Assembly: GCA_944323325.1 (NCBI GenBank)
Contig: CALUSF010000002.1
Span: 1-41,645 of the forward strand
Origin: Candidatus Gastranaerophilales bacterium
GTDB taxonomy: Bacteria; Cyanobacteriota; Vampirovibrionia; Gastranaerophilales; Gastranaerophilaceae
Direction of reading: 5' to 3'
DNA length: 41,645 nt
Part shown: piece after piece, positions 26,470 through 34,679 of the stretch
Layout: each line of letters starts with the position of its first letter
Numbering within the stretch: the stretch's first letter is position 1
Made by a program: the position numbers and the translations under genes
The notes under the pieces: generated by a model
What the model saw: the letters and a program-made list of their open reading frames with translations, nothing else
What the model was told of the DNA's origin: nothing
The model's database searches: none

Positions 26470-27062
26470 TACGCAGCCTCCTTTGCTGAAGCTGCAATTT
26501 CAGCTTCCCACATAGCTTTCAATTCATTTACAGATGTATCTTTATTAATTTTATTAGTGTGAATTTTGCTAATTAATTCATTCCATTTTGTGGAAAGTCC
26601 TTTACCGATTTCTGACACATCGGTATTTAAGAATGACATTTTTTCAGAAATTCCCTTACCCATACCGGATAATGAAGAAGTCAATCCTTTACCGATATCT
26701 GCAATATCTGTTTGCATAACGTCATTAAGGACTTTCATACCTGCTAAATCTGAAATATTAGTGTTTTTTGCATAATCCCAAGCATTGGAAATGCCGTTTC
26801 TAACTCTGTTAACAAAATTTACGATAGGTTCTGTAATACTGGAGCGTAATTTTGTCATGCTTCCTGCTACAGAAGATGTAATCATTTTTAATTTACTGTT
26901 ATTGACAGTTTTGTTTTCAAATCCTTCAAAAACATCGGCAAACGGCAAAGTGTTTCCTTCGAAATTTGAAAATTCAAACGGGTTTGATGATTTGCGAGAT
27001 GTTTTGAACGGATTAGCAATTTTTTGACCGGGGTTAAATCCTATTTTGTTAATGTTTGGCAT
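26469..27062 (-). CDS. Cysteine-free protein with N-terminal NPF motifs
   Basis: The 197-residue product starts MPNINKIGFNPGQKIANPFK and repeats NPF at residues 17-19 and 27-29, then FEG at 34-36 and FADVFEG at 41-47. This layout resembles the N-termini of a set of proteins I associate with Gastranaerophilales genomes. The rest is helical, with two similar units (ADIGKGLTSSLSGMGKGIS and SEIGKGLSTKWNELISKI). There is no cysteine, no signal peptide and no membrane segment. It is the first gene of a coupled pair with the HEAT-like gene and has an AAAGGAA ribosome site six bases before the start. Function unknown. A secreted or effector-like role is possible given the composition, but nothing in the sequence proves it. 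Confidence 0.75.
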   Translation of the reverse strand: MPNINKIGFNPGQKIANPFKTSRKSSNPFEFSNFEGNTLPFADVFEGFENKTVNNSKLKMITSSVAGSMTKLRSSITEPIVNFVNRVRNGISNAWDYAKNTNISDLAGMKVLNDVMQTDIADIGKGLTSSLSGMGKGISEKMSFLNTDVSEIGKGLSTKWNELISKIHTNKINKDTSVNELKAMWEAEIAASAKEAA

Positions 27063-27153
27063 ACTATTCCTTTCTATTATTCTCAGACTAATTTACATTT
27101 ATAGCTTAACAATATTAGAAATAAAATAAATCATTAGAATAGAGGATTATTTT

Positions 27154-27234
27154 GTGCAAAAATCTATAACTTTAGTTACAGATAACGGGATATTTACAAT
27201 AAAAAATCAGTCAGGTATAATAAAAGAAGCTTAA
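27154..27234 (+). CDS. Possible 26-residue microprotein
   Basis: A GTG start preceded by AGAGGA seven bases upstream opens a 26-codon frame beginning QKSITLVTDNG after the first residue. It lies between the minus-strand NPF protein and tRNA-Ser. The only support is the ribosome site and plausible composition, and chance is a serious alternative. Confidence 0.25.
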   Translation: MQKSITLVTDNGIFTIKNQSGIIKEA

Positions 27235-27275
27235 AAGAGTATTGAAAAATGTTTTTTTAAGTAACTAAACAACAA

Positions 27276-27362
27276 AGAGGGGTGTCCGAGAGGTTTAAGG
27301 TGCAATCTTGGAAAGGTTGTGTGGGAGCAATTCCACCGTGGGTTCGAATCCCATCCCCTCTG
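27276..27362 (+). tRNA. tRNA-Ser(GGA)
   Basis: A cloverleaf with a long variable arm is visible. The acceptor arms agagggg and cccctct pair fully, and the D-arm segment is tgtccgagaggtttaagg. The anticodon loop ttGGAaa is held by caatc/ggttg, and the variable arm stem is gtggg...ttccac. The T-loop is ttcgaat with the gtggg/cccat stem. Anticodon GGA reads UCC and UCU. The CCA end is not encoded. Confidence 0.95.
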
Positions 27363-27369
27363 AATAAAG

Positions 27370-27401
27370 CGAGCAGGCGCAAGCCGAGCTCGTTTTTTTT
27401 T
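27370..27401 (+). terminator. Intrinsic terminator after tRNA-Ser
   Basis: The outer stem cgagc/gctcg has an inner ggc-gcaa-gcc hairpin and is followed by nine T residues. Confidence 0.85.
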
Positions 27402-27581
27402 ATGGGATGTGGCTGAGAACCCGCCAAGGCAAAGCTGTTCTCCCTGAATTTTATTAATAAGAATAAATTTGAATGCGTATTAAAATGGTGCCCAAATCAG
27501 CTGCTATTTGCAATATGGGTATAAAAAGATTTGTGAAATTAAACTTGGTTGGAAGTTTTGTAGGTAAATCTATCACTGATT

Positions 27582-28622
27582 TTAAGATTTGTATATATTT
27601 ATCCCCTTTTCGTATGCTTCAACTGCTTTTGCAGCATCTTCTTCCGAATATTTATATAACCCGAGGCTTATCATAATTCTGCCGTCGGATTCCTCAAACA
27701 GCTTTTTCTTTATTTTATAAGGATATGTTTCATTTCCCTGAAGGTGTCCGCAATGGATTTCTCTTATAATATCATCAATATACATTTGCATATATTGGGG
27801 GATTTTAGGGTGTCTTTTTATATATTCAACAAGCGGCATATTTTCTCTGTAGCGGTTTCCGCTTGCAGAAGTTAAAAGAAAATTTCCTATCGTATTCAAT
27901 CCGCCGTTAGAAGCCGGAGTAACATGTTCTATGGAGCCGGTTGATGCGATAAATATACGCCTTATAATCTCTGTCTGGCTTCTTTTAGAGTACTTTACAA
28001 CGAATGCGTTTCTGCTGCTTTCAGATGTTGGAAGGAATAGAGCCTTGTTTCTTATATTGTTTAAAATTTCTCTTTCATTTTCTTTGGGAATAATTTCTTC
28101 TAAGGAGTTCAGGAAAGTTTTACGTTTAAATGTGTCGTGAGTTGAGCTGCTAATAATTATCTGCCGGCATTTTGTTGTTTTTGTTCTGATTTTTAACGCT
28201 GAATTTGGCGAAAGTCGTTTAGTAAGCCTATCAACATCATCTAATACTTCCATTTCTTCAAGTTTTAGTCTTGTAAGACAATTTATTTTTATCATTTGCA
28301 GACAGTTTTGAAGATTGTCATCGGGGTTAATCAGTGCAAAATCTTTAAATATAGCAAACATTGCTTTTTCTGTCGGGAGCATATACTCTTGATAAAGTGA
28401 TAAAAGTTCCACAGCATCCAGCGCTGTATGGCATTTAGCCAGATTTTTTTCAAACCCTTTAATATTATCAGTTGGTATAATTTTAATGCCTCTATATGGA
28501 CAGGTAATATTTTTAAGTTTTCTCAATGGTTTGCCGGCAGAAGTTTTACCCTCATAAGGGATATCGTAGTAGTATTTAAGATAGTTTTGCGGGGTAATAT
28601 GTTTAAGCTTTTTTGATTTCAT
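27582..28622 (-). CDS. HNH-endonuclease-like protein
   Basis: The 346-residue product carries an HNH/beta-beta-alpha-metal-like segment at about 230-260. It includes E232-H233-VTPASNGGLNTIGNFLL and SGNRYR, with His233, Asn248 and Asn256 in the expected positions for metal and DNA contacts. The N-terminal segment has CPYRG at 41-45. In related proteins this position often reads CPYCG, so a zinc-binding pair may have been lost here. No specificity domain or partner methylase is seen, so it is not an obvious restriction enzyme. It lies in an accessory-looking stretch next to a tRNA, with a GIY-YIG protein and decayed remnants nearby. Activity is unproven. Confidence 0.7.
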   Translation of the reverse strand: MKSKKLKHITPQNYLKYYYDIPYEGKTSAGKPLRKLKNITCPYRGIKIIPTDNIKGFEKNLAKCHTALDAVELLSLYQEYMLPTEKAMFAIFKDFALINPDDNLQNCLQMIKINCLTRLKLEEMEVLDDVDRLTKRLSPNSALKIRTKTTKCRQIIISSSTHDTFKRKTFLNSLEEIIPKENEREILNNIRNKALFLPTSESSRNAFVVKYSKRSQTEIIRRIFIASTGSIEHVTPASNGGLNTIGNFLLTSASGNRYRENMPLVEYIKRHPKIPQYMQMYIDDIIREIHCGHLQGNETYPYKIKKKLFEESDGRIMISLGLYKYSEEDAAKAVEAYEKGINIYKS

Positions 28623-28816
28623 ACTGTCGCTCCGGCCGTATTTTCATGATATCAGATGATATAAGCCTTCGCAAGGTTTGTATATAAACCATTTTTAAAA
28701 TTTATTTGATACGGTAAATCACTGATTTACTGCGTTCTACATCTACAGACATAATTCTGTTAAGTAATAATATAGCTTATTTACCTTAGATTAAACATAA
28801 TAAGATTCTTTTTCTA

Positions 28817-29035
28817 TTAATTGTTGAAAGCTTTTTTCTTGGAATCTTTTAATGCTTGATAGTTTTTGGGTTCTTCAATGCAATCCATTACTTGTTCATA
28901 TAGTTTTGAGCTTTTATTTATTTTTCTTATGCTGTATAATTTTACTTGATAAGGAATTGTACCCGCAGTTTGCCACGCGACTCCGGAGTTCTGCCGTATT
29001 AAAATAAATCTTTTTAGGGAACAATGCTTTGCCTT
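28817..29035 (-). pseudogene. Possible gene remnant (no start codon)
   Basis: On the minus strand an open stretch of about 72 codons reads as protein-like sequence (for example RQNSGVAWQTAGTIPYQVKL and SKLYEQVMDCIEEPKNYQA) and ends at a TAA. It has no start codon in its first 50 codons, and a stop lies just upstream. That pattern fits the 3' end of a gene whose 5' end has been lost. The remaining parts of 28623-29051, on both sides, show nothing I can support. Confidence 0.35.
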
Positions 29036-29051
29036 TTATTAAGATTTATAA

Positions 29052-29657
29052 CTACAATTTATCTGGTAATTTGGTTAACCGTACATTATTATATTTAAAA
29101 TAGTACGCCCCTTGATAAGCTCCGCTTTCGGAAAGCTGTCCTTTTTCTTCAAAAATTTTATGGGTAAGGGGGGAGAGTTTCCATATTTGATTTTCATATT
29201 CAACTTCTCTCTCTCCGACGACTTTTGCCGTTATTGATTCATCAGTTGCAAAAGTTATTATATCGCCGTTTTTTAATCCTTTTTTGTAAAAGCTGAATTT
29301 TTCCCCCTGTGTTCTTATTTTTGAAATTTTTTCAAATTCTTTATCTTTTTGGGTTTCTTCCGGATATATAACTTTACCGTCAAATGCCAGAAGTAGCTGT
29401 TTTACCAAATCTACATCCAGTGCAAATAATTCGCTTTGCGCAACTTGATGTTTACTAAAGATTTCTTTTAGAAGTTTTTCTTTTTCAATATAATCATTTA
29501 CCTCAACAGCAAAAGCTTTTTTTAATCCGACAACGTTGTAATAACCGTTTGTTTCAAGATGCCGCATACGTTCCTTGTAATTCTTTGTCTCTGTTTGTCC
29601 GATTTTTATTAAGCCGGAAACCGCAGTTGTCATTACATAAACTATACCTTTTTTCAT
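29052..29657 (-). CDS. GIY-YIG / T5orf172-type nuclease-family protein
   Basis: The 201-residue product begins KKGIVYVMTTA and continues GLIKIGQTE, matching the GIY and YIG elements of the T5orf172-like branch of GIY-YIG domains. The following KERMRHLETNG segment carries the conserved arginine. The C-terminal part (about 110-200) contains a small beta domain (GDIITFATDE, ending in KYNNVRL) that resembles DUF4357. This pairing is common in accessory genome regions. No obvious partner gene exists here. A typical catalytic Glu (E72 or near) is possible but unverified. It sits between two decayed remnants. Confidence 0.75.
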   Translation of the reverse strand: MKKGIVYVMTTAVSGLIKIGQTETKNYKERMRHLETNGYYNVVGLKKAFAVEVNDYIEKEKLLKEIFSKHQVAQSELFALDVDLVKQLLLAFDGKVIYPEETQKDKEFEKISKIRTQGEKFSFYKKGLKNGDIITFATDESITAKVVGEREVEYENQIWKLSPLTHKIFEEKGQLSESGAYQGAYYFKYNNVRLTKLPDKL

Positions 29658-29701
29658 TATTTTTATCCTTTTAATTAATGTTCAAAAACTTTAGCTTCTT
29701 C

Positions 29702-29853
29702 TTAAGTTGCTTTAATCATGTAAATTACCGGACGGAAGCCGTCATTACAGGAAACGATTGCGTTTTTTCGTTTTTCATCCATCCGTTATAAAAATTTTTT
29801 CCGCCATGCGATAATGTCATAACATATTCTAACATGGTTTGCCGGTGGAGCAT
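29702..29853 (-). pseudogene. Frameshifted 3' remnant of a surface-type protein
   Basis: Read on the minus strand, one frame gives LEYVMTLSHGGKNFYNGWM and a second frame continues with SCNDGFRPVIYM, then IKAT and a stop. Together they look like the end of one protein interrupted by a frameshift. GFRPVIYM-type endings occur in FGE-sulfatase-like or lectin-like domains. Only the 3' end is left. The upstream stretch 29854-30010 holds only a promoter and a short candidate frame. Confidence 0.45.
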
Positions 29854-29956
29854 ACCTGTTAATAAAAAACGGAATAACAGAGCAAGGAGGCAGCAGAGTG
29901 TCTTTAAGAGGAGGTATAAAATTGGACTTTACATTTATTAACAAACTAGCAAATTA

Positions 29957-29985
29957 TTGCGCTCAGCTGTGTTTATTTATATAAT
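29957..29985 (+). promoter_or_regulatory. Promoter of the gene at 30011
   Basis: TTGCGC (29957-29962) and TATAAT (29980-29985) are separated by exactly 17 bases, with the ATG 25 bases downstream and a GAAGGCGG ribosome site between. A 28-codon GTG-started frame at 29898-29984 with an AAGGAGG site overlaps it; I do not call that frame a gene. Confidence 0.65.
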
Positions 29986-30010
29986 AGTATAAGAGTGTGA
30001 AGGCGGAAAT

Positions 30011-30541
30011 ATGATAGATAGATTTAATACAGGAACAGCCGGATTTAAACAAAGTCCTTTCGGCAATATTCAGCGAGCCGGCTCTACTCCTAACGGGAGA
30101 GTTGTTTACAGGGTAGTTGATTCTGACGGTGCGGAGGCCGGAAAACTTAGTGTTCCGCAAAAAGATGCGGATAAATTTGAAACAGCTTATAAAGATATAA
30201 TGAGTACGGCTCCGAAAATTCAAAAATATGTGGCAGAAAATTCTTCTGAGAGTGATATTAAAAAGCGACGGACGATATCGCGTGCTCTGGTTGCTGCGGG
30301 AGGTATGATAGGTGCAATTGTTCCGGTGGCTTTAATGCGCAAAAAAGCCTCAACCGTAAAAACAATTCTTGCAAGTGTCGGCGGTATAGTAGTCGGCTTA
30401 TCAGCCGGTTTTGCTGCTTCACTCGCTGCAACAACACCGCCGGGGAGTTATAAATTCGCAAAAGCAACAAGAACACTTTCAAAGATAGACGTACAGCCTG
30501 TTCCGGAAGAGGAAAAACAACCTTCGGCGCTTTATGCATAA
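30011..30541 (+). CDS. Cysteine-free protein with two transmembrane segments
   Basis: The 176-residue product starts MIDRFNTGTAGFKQSPFGNIQ, again with FK and PFG motifs near the N-terminus. Two hydrophobic helices (about 92-109 and 118-140) are separated by a short basic loop (RKKASTVK). No cysteine is present and there is no cleavable signal peptide. The ends are polar, so a hairpin topology in the membrane with both ends on the same side is likely. A consensus promoter with 17-base spacing precedes it. It is followed closely by the pnp promoter. Its function is not recognised; it shares features with the NPF protein at 26469 and the large protein at 34680. Confidence 0.75.
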   Translation: MIDRFNTGTAGFKQSPFGNIQRAGSTPNGRVVYRVVDSDGAEAGKLSVPQKDADKFETAYKDIMSTAPKIQKYVAENSSESDIKKRRTISRALVAAGGMIGAIVPVALMRKKASTVKTILASVGGIVVGLSAGFAASLAATTPPGSYKFAKATRTLSKIDVQPVPEEEKQPSALYA

Positions 30542-30547
30542 CCATTT

Positions 30548-30576
30548 TTGCGAATTCACTATGTTTATACTATAAT
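30548..30576 (+). promoter_or_regulatory. Promoter of pnp
   Basis: TTGCGA (30548-30553) and TATAAT (30571-30576) have a 17-base spacer. The start codon of pnp lies about 70 bases downstream. Confidence 0.65.
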
Positions 30577-30594
30577 CAAAATGAATTATAGTAT
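30567..30594. repeat. 10-bp inverted repeat over the pnp -10 region
   Basis: The arms atactataat (30567-30576) and attatagtat (30585-30594) are perfect complements with an eight-base spacer. The left arm is the -10 element itself, so it is better placed to act as an operator than as a transcript hairpin. Confidence 0.5.
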
Positions 30595-30647
30595 GAAATA
30601 TTTATGGAAGAATCTGGCTTTCGAGCAGCCGGAGAAAGAAGGAAAAA

Positions 30648-32789
30648 ATGGTACCGGAAACAAAAAGTTTTCAATTGGAAATCGGCGGTAAAACAGTCAC
30701 CGTTGAAACAGGCAAGTACGCAAAATCAACGAACGGCAGTGTTACTGTCCGCTGCGGTGATACAATGTTATTTGTTCACTGTGTTGTAAGTAAAGAACCC
30801 AGAGTCGGGATAGACTTTTTCCCGCTGCTTATTGATTACGAAGAAAGAATGTCCTCTATCGGTCGTATCCCCGGCGGGTATAACCGTTCCGAGGGAAAGG
30901 CGAGCGATAAGGCAATTCTTGTTTCACGTCTGATAGACAGACCTATAAGACCTCTGTTCCCTAAGGGTTACAGAAACGATATTCAGATAGTGGCGCAATT
31001 ATTCAGTTATGATCAGCAAAATCAGCCGGATACATTGGCTATGCTGGGTGCTTCTTGCGCGTTGATGCTTTCGGGAGCTCCGTTTGAGGGCCCGATTGGT
31101 GCTGTCAGAGTGTCAAAACTTGACGGACAGCTTATTGCAAACCCGACGCACCAGCAGGCGGATAAATCCGCTTTGGATATTGTAGTGGCAGGAACTCATG
31201 ACAGCGTTATAATGGTTGAAGCCGGATGTAAATTTGTAACGGAAGATGAGATTATGGAAGCTGTTGAGTTTGCACAAGGTGAAATCAGAAAACAGTGCGA
31301 TGCTCAAGTTGAATTTGCAAAGGCTTGCGGTGTTGTAAAAGAGGAATTTGTAAATCCTTATGACACTACAGAACTGAAGAATATAATTGACGAAGTTGCT
31401 CATGATATGATTTTTGATGCGTATCACAACTTTGACAGAGAATACAGACAAAATAAACTTGAAGAAGCTAAAAAGCTTGTTAAGGAGCGCGTTGAAGCTC
31501 TTCCGGAAGATCATTACATACATCAGATTATTGAAGAAACCGGAATTGATTTTGTAGCTGAAGAATTCAAGGCTGCAGAAAAGAAAATTATGCGCGCAAT
31601 GATTCTTGATGAAGGTGTTAGAGCTGACGGCAGAAAGCCGAATGAGGTTCGTCCCATTTGGTGTGAAGTCGGTGTAATTCCGAGAGCTCACGGTTCAGCC
31701 GTATTTACAAGAGGACAAACTCAGATTCTTTCTGTTGCAACTCTTGCAGGCCCCGGCATGAAACAGGAATTAGATGGGGTTGATCCGGAAACGGAAAAAA
31801 CTTATATGCACAAATATATTTTCCCCGGTTTCTCAGTCGGCGAAGTTAAACCGTTAAGAGGCCCGGGAAGACGTGAAGTCGGACACGGAAATCTTGCTGA
31901 AAGAGCTAATGTTCCGGCGCTTCCTTCTCAGGAAGAGTTCGGATATACTATCCGCGTAACATCTGATGTATTAGAATCTAACGGCTCAACCTCAATGGGG
32001 TCGACCTGCGGTTCTTCAATGGCATTAATGAATGCGGGTGTACCTGTTAAGTGTATGATAGGCGGTGTTGCAATGGGTATGATAACCGAACCCGGCAGAG
32101 AACCCGTTGTTCTTACCGATATTCAGGGTATAGAAGATTTCCTCGGAGACATGGACTTTAAGGTTACGGGTAATGATGACGGAATTACCGCACTTCAAAT
32201 GGATATGAAAGCTAAGGGTATCGCAAATGATACTCTGCGCCGTGCATTAGCTCAGGCAAAGGAAGGCAGACTTCATATCTTAGGTGAAATGCGCAAGGTA
32301 ATTTCTAAACCGGCTGAACACCTCTCACCGTTTGCACCGAGTATTACGACAATGACAATTCCTGTAGAGGATATCGGAACTGTTATCGGACCGGGCGGAA
32401 AACAAATCAGAGCAATTATTGAAGCATCAGGCGCCGAAATTGATATTCAAGACAGCGGTGTTGTAACAATAACTTCTAACGATCAGGAAGGTGCCGCAAT
32501 TGCTAAGAAAATGATTCATGATTTAACATTTAAACCCGAAGTGGGAATGGTTATAAAAGGCAAAGTGGTAAGAATTATTCCTATCGGTGCTTTTGTTGAA
32601 CTTGGCGGCGGTAAAGACGGTATGGTTCATATTTCGCAAATCTGTCAGGAAAGAATTGAAACAATTGAACCGCACGTCAATATTGGCGATGAAGTAATTG
32701 TTAAAGTTATTAAAATCGATGATAAAGGCAGAATCAACCTTACAATAAAGGGTGTTACTGAAGAAGATAAAGCCAAGTTAAACGATTAA
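30648..32789 (+). CDS. pnp: Polyribonucleotide nucleotidyltransferase (PNPase)
   Basis: The 713-residue trimeric enzyme degrades RNA from the 3' end by phosphorolysis. It has a first RNase PH domain (about 10-145), an all-alpha linker (about 150-230), a second RNase PH domain (about 320-470), a KH domain with IGPGGKQIRAIIE (about 560-615) and an S1 domain (about 625-695, with GMVIKGKVVRIIPIGAFVE). The length and order are standard. An AAGGAAA ribosome site precedes the ATG. In well-studied bacteria PNPase binds its own leader and represses itself; here the short leader and a palindrome at the -10 element are the only regulatory hints. Confidence 0.97.
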   Translation: MVPETKSFQLEIGGKTVTVETGKYAKSTNGSVTVRCGDTMLFVHCVVSKEPRVGIDFFPLLIDYEERMSSIGRIPGGYNRSEGKASDKAILVSRLIDRPIRPLFPKGYRNDIQIVAQLFSYDQQNQPDTLAMLGASCALMLSGAPFEGPIGAVRVSKLDGQLIANPTHQQADKSALDIVVAGTHDSVIMVEAGCKFVTEDEIMEAVEFAQGEIRKQCDAQVEFAKACGVVKEEFVNPYDTTELKNIIDEVAHDMIFDAYHNFDREYRQNKLEEAKKLVKERVEALPEDHYIHQIIEETGIDFVAEEFKAAEKKIMRAMILDEGVRADGRKPNEVRPIWCEVGVIPRAHGSAVFTRGQTQILSVATLAGPGMKQELDGVDPETEKTYMHKYIFPGFSVGEVKPLRGPGRREVGHGNLAERANVPALPSQEEFGYTIRVTSDVLESNGSTSMGSTCGSSMALMNAGVPVKCMIGGVAMGMITEPGREPVVLTDIQGIEDFLGDMDFKVTGNDDGITALQMDMKAKGIANDTLRRALAQAKEGRLHILGEMRKVISKPAEHLSPFAPSITTMTIPVEDIGTVIGPGGKQIRAIIEASGAEIDIQDSGVVTITSNDQEGAAIAKKMIHDLTFKPEVGMVIKGKVVRIIPIGAFVELGGGKDGMVHISQICQERIETIEPHVNIGDEVIVKVIKIDDKGRINLTIKGVTEEDKAKLND

Positions 32790-32800
32790 TATAAAGAATC

Positions 32801-32837
32801 AAAAACAGACAGTTTGTTACAGACTGTCTGTTTTTTT
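32801..32837. terminator. Terminator after pnp
   Basis: An 11-bp stem (aaacagacagt with actgtctgttt) with a nine-base loop runs into a T-tract. It lies between pnp and the convergent LuxR-type gene at 32843 and may serve both. Confidence 0.85.
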
Positions 32838-32842
32838 ATTGT

Positions 32843-33070
32843 TTATTTTTTGTATTCGCTATCTAAGTTGAATTGTTTGTCAATACCGAGCTTTATACAC
32901 ATAACTGCGGCTTGAACACGATTGATAACATTTAGCTTTTTGAAAATAGATGCGATATGAGCTTTTGTTGTGTGTTTTGATATAAACAACTCATCTGAAA
33001 TTTGTTTGTTGTTTAAACCCTTGAGAAGCAGATGCAGTACATCTCTTTCTCTGTCTGTAAAATTCTCCAT
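32843..33070 (-). CDS. Single-domain LuxR/GerE-type regulator
   Basis: The 75-residue product is one LuxR-type helix-turn-helix: FTDRERDVLHLLLKGLNNKQISDELFISKHTTKAHIASIFKKLNV. The conserved Glu and Leu of the scaffold helix, ISKHTTKAHIASI as recognition helix, and a short basic tail are all there. It has no receiver or ligand domain, so any signal input must come from another protein or from its own level. It is divergent from the large cysteine-free protein at 33273, whose expression it might control. A CTGGA site before the ATG is a modest ribosome site. Confidence 0.9.
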   Translation of the reverse strand: MENFTDRERDVLHLLLKGLNNKQISDELFISKHTTKAHIASIFKKLNVINRVQAAVMCIKLGIDKQFNLDSEYKK

Positions 33071-33272
33071 ATTTTCCAGCTGACCTCATTTTATTATCTT
33101 TTTCTTTTGTACAATATCATCCTCTAAGTGTCCATAAGCTTTGTGGCTATAAATTTGCACAAAATACTTAGCTTTTTATGAAGTTTTGTAACGATTTCTT
33201 TTGTTGCCGAAATTCGGTATATTTTCAATACTTTATATATATAAGATGGTATTATAAGGAAGATGACGTAAG

Positions 33273-34589
33273 ATGAGCGGCACAGATGTACAATCAATAT
33301 TAAATAATGCATTGAGTCAATTGAAATCAATTGAATCTTCCGGTTCTGCAACCGGCGGCAGCTCTTCGAATACGCAGTTTATAAATAGTATTTATTCTTT
33401 GGTCGGAGATGCCGAAACTTTATCAGAGGGTGGAAATCAACAGACTGCAAGTGCTGTCGGGGGAATTGTTAAAAATGTTATAAATGCTATCTTGAGTCTT
33501 GGTACAGGTGAAAGAGACAAGGCTAATCAGGAAGTAAAAACGAATACTGAAAATGCTAATACTCTTGGACAAAATGCTGAAACAACTTTCCAAAATACTA
33601 ACCAGCAAGTAACCGAAATAATGAATAGTATTACGGAAAATACTTCTTCATTAGAAAGTGCAATGGAACAAATTCAAGCATTGGGCGGCGACCAGGGTGT
33701 TATTGCTGAAGCACAAGCGCAACTTGAAGAACAATTAACCATTATTGAAGAGCAAAAAAATATTTTAAATAGTTCTGACAGCACACCGCAAGAAAAAGAG
33801 GCAGCTTTAAATAGCATAAACAATGCTTCTGTAGAAATTGCGGGTTTGGTTGAATCAATAGGAACATACCAAGCTGAAATTGAAACTCAAAATGCAGCTG
33901 TAGAGACGGCTACTACAAATGTTTCAGGGCTTATTGAACAATCCGTAAGTACGATTTCTGACGGTACCGCAAAATTACAGGCTTATATGCAGCAGGGCGC
34001 CGGGCAAATAACAAAAAATACTACAAGCTCAGTTACGGGGACCGGTAATACAATTACCGGACAAACTGCTACCGCAGCAGGTAATGCGGCAGGTTCAAAT
34101 GTCTTTACGGCTTCTATAGCACCAAAATTACTTCGTATAGGCGCTGATCAATCAGGGGCCGGAACTATAAGACTCGGAGGTGCTGTTTCAAATCTTTCGG
34201 CATTAACTAAGGCTATCGGTGAGATGGGAAGCGACTTGACCGAGATGGCAAATTTTGTTAATTCTGTCGGCGGTATAGGCGAGAACTTCCTTAATCTTGT
34301 CGGACAATATGGTGAAACTCTTGAACCGGTTATTGTTGCAGTCGGTTCTTGGGATGCTGTTGCGGATGCAAATGAGCAATTACAGACCGCAATAACTGAC
34401 TATAGTGCGGCTTCAGGTATTGCAGTACAATCATCAGACGAAACTTCGGCTTCACAGGGCCAAAATAAGGCTCCTGCCTCTGCTCCGCAGGCACCGGCCG
34501 AAGGCGGACAGGTTCAAAATACTGGTGATGTAAAATTTGAATTTGATACCAACTTGTTCAGAATGGGGTTTGAATCTCAAGGTGCGTAA
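33273..34589 (+). CDS. Cysteine-free coiled-coil protein, unknown function
   Basis: The 438-residue product starts MSGTDVQSILNNALSQLKSI and contains no cysteine and no histidine that I can see. A Ser/Gly/Thr-rich N-terminus (about 20-40) precedes an amphipathic segment, then a long coiled coil (about 85-270, heptad-like with many Gln, Glu, Thr and Asn). The C-terminal part is small-residue-rich, with a Gln/Ala/Pro-rich stretch (about 385-420) before KFEFDTNLFRMGFESQGA. No signal peptide or transmembrane segment is present. This composition recalls secreted substrates of non-Sec pathways. A GGAAG site lies about 11 bases before the ATG. It faces the gene at 34680 tail to tail, with a hairpin between them. 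Confidence 0.8.
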   Translation: MSGTDVQSILNNALSQLKSIESSGSATGGSSSNTQFINSIYSLVGDAETLSEGGNQQTASAVGGIVKNVINAILSLGTGERDKANQEVKTNTENANTLGQNAETTFQNTNQQVTEIMNSITENTSSLESAMEQIQALGGDQGVIAEAQAQLEEQLTIIEEQKNILNSSDSTPQEKEAALNSINNASVEIAGLVESIGTYQAEIETQNAAVETATTNVSGLIEQSVSTISDGTAKLQAYMQQGAGQITKNTTSSVTGTGNTITGQTATAAGNAAGSNVFTASIAPKLLRIGADQSGAGTIRLGGAVSNLSALTKAIGEMGSDLTEMANFVNSVGGIGENFLNLVGQYGETLEPVIVAVGSWDAVADANEQLQTAITDYSAASGIAVQSSDETSASQGQNKAPASAPQAPAEGGQVQNTGDVKFEFDTNLFRMGFESQGA

Positions 34590-34622
34590 TATTTAAAAAG
34601 CAGCCTTGTTAAGTAAAATATA

Positions 34623-34659
34623 ATCCCCCTGACGAAAAATGATTTTCCGAAAGGGGGAT
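34623..34659. terminator. Hairpin between convergent genes
   Basis: The outer arms atccccct and agggggat are perfect complements. An inner gaaaa/ttttc stem with an atga loop extends the structure. T-runs beyond it are weak in both directions, so it is a probable but not ideal bidirectional terminator. Confidence 0.5.
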
Positions 34660-34679
34660 ATGAGGAAAGAGAGAGAATA

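Noticed and set aside
31113-31691. Long minus-strand frame inside pnp
   Set aside because: It is antisense to a strongly conserved gene, with no ribosome site and no recognisable protein features; the same applies to long frames antisense to the secretin, pheT and the 996-residue gene.
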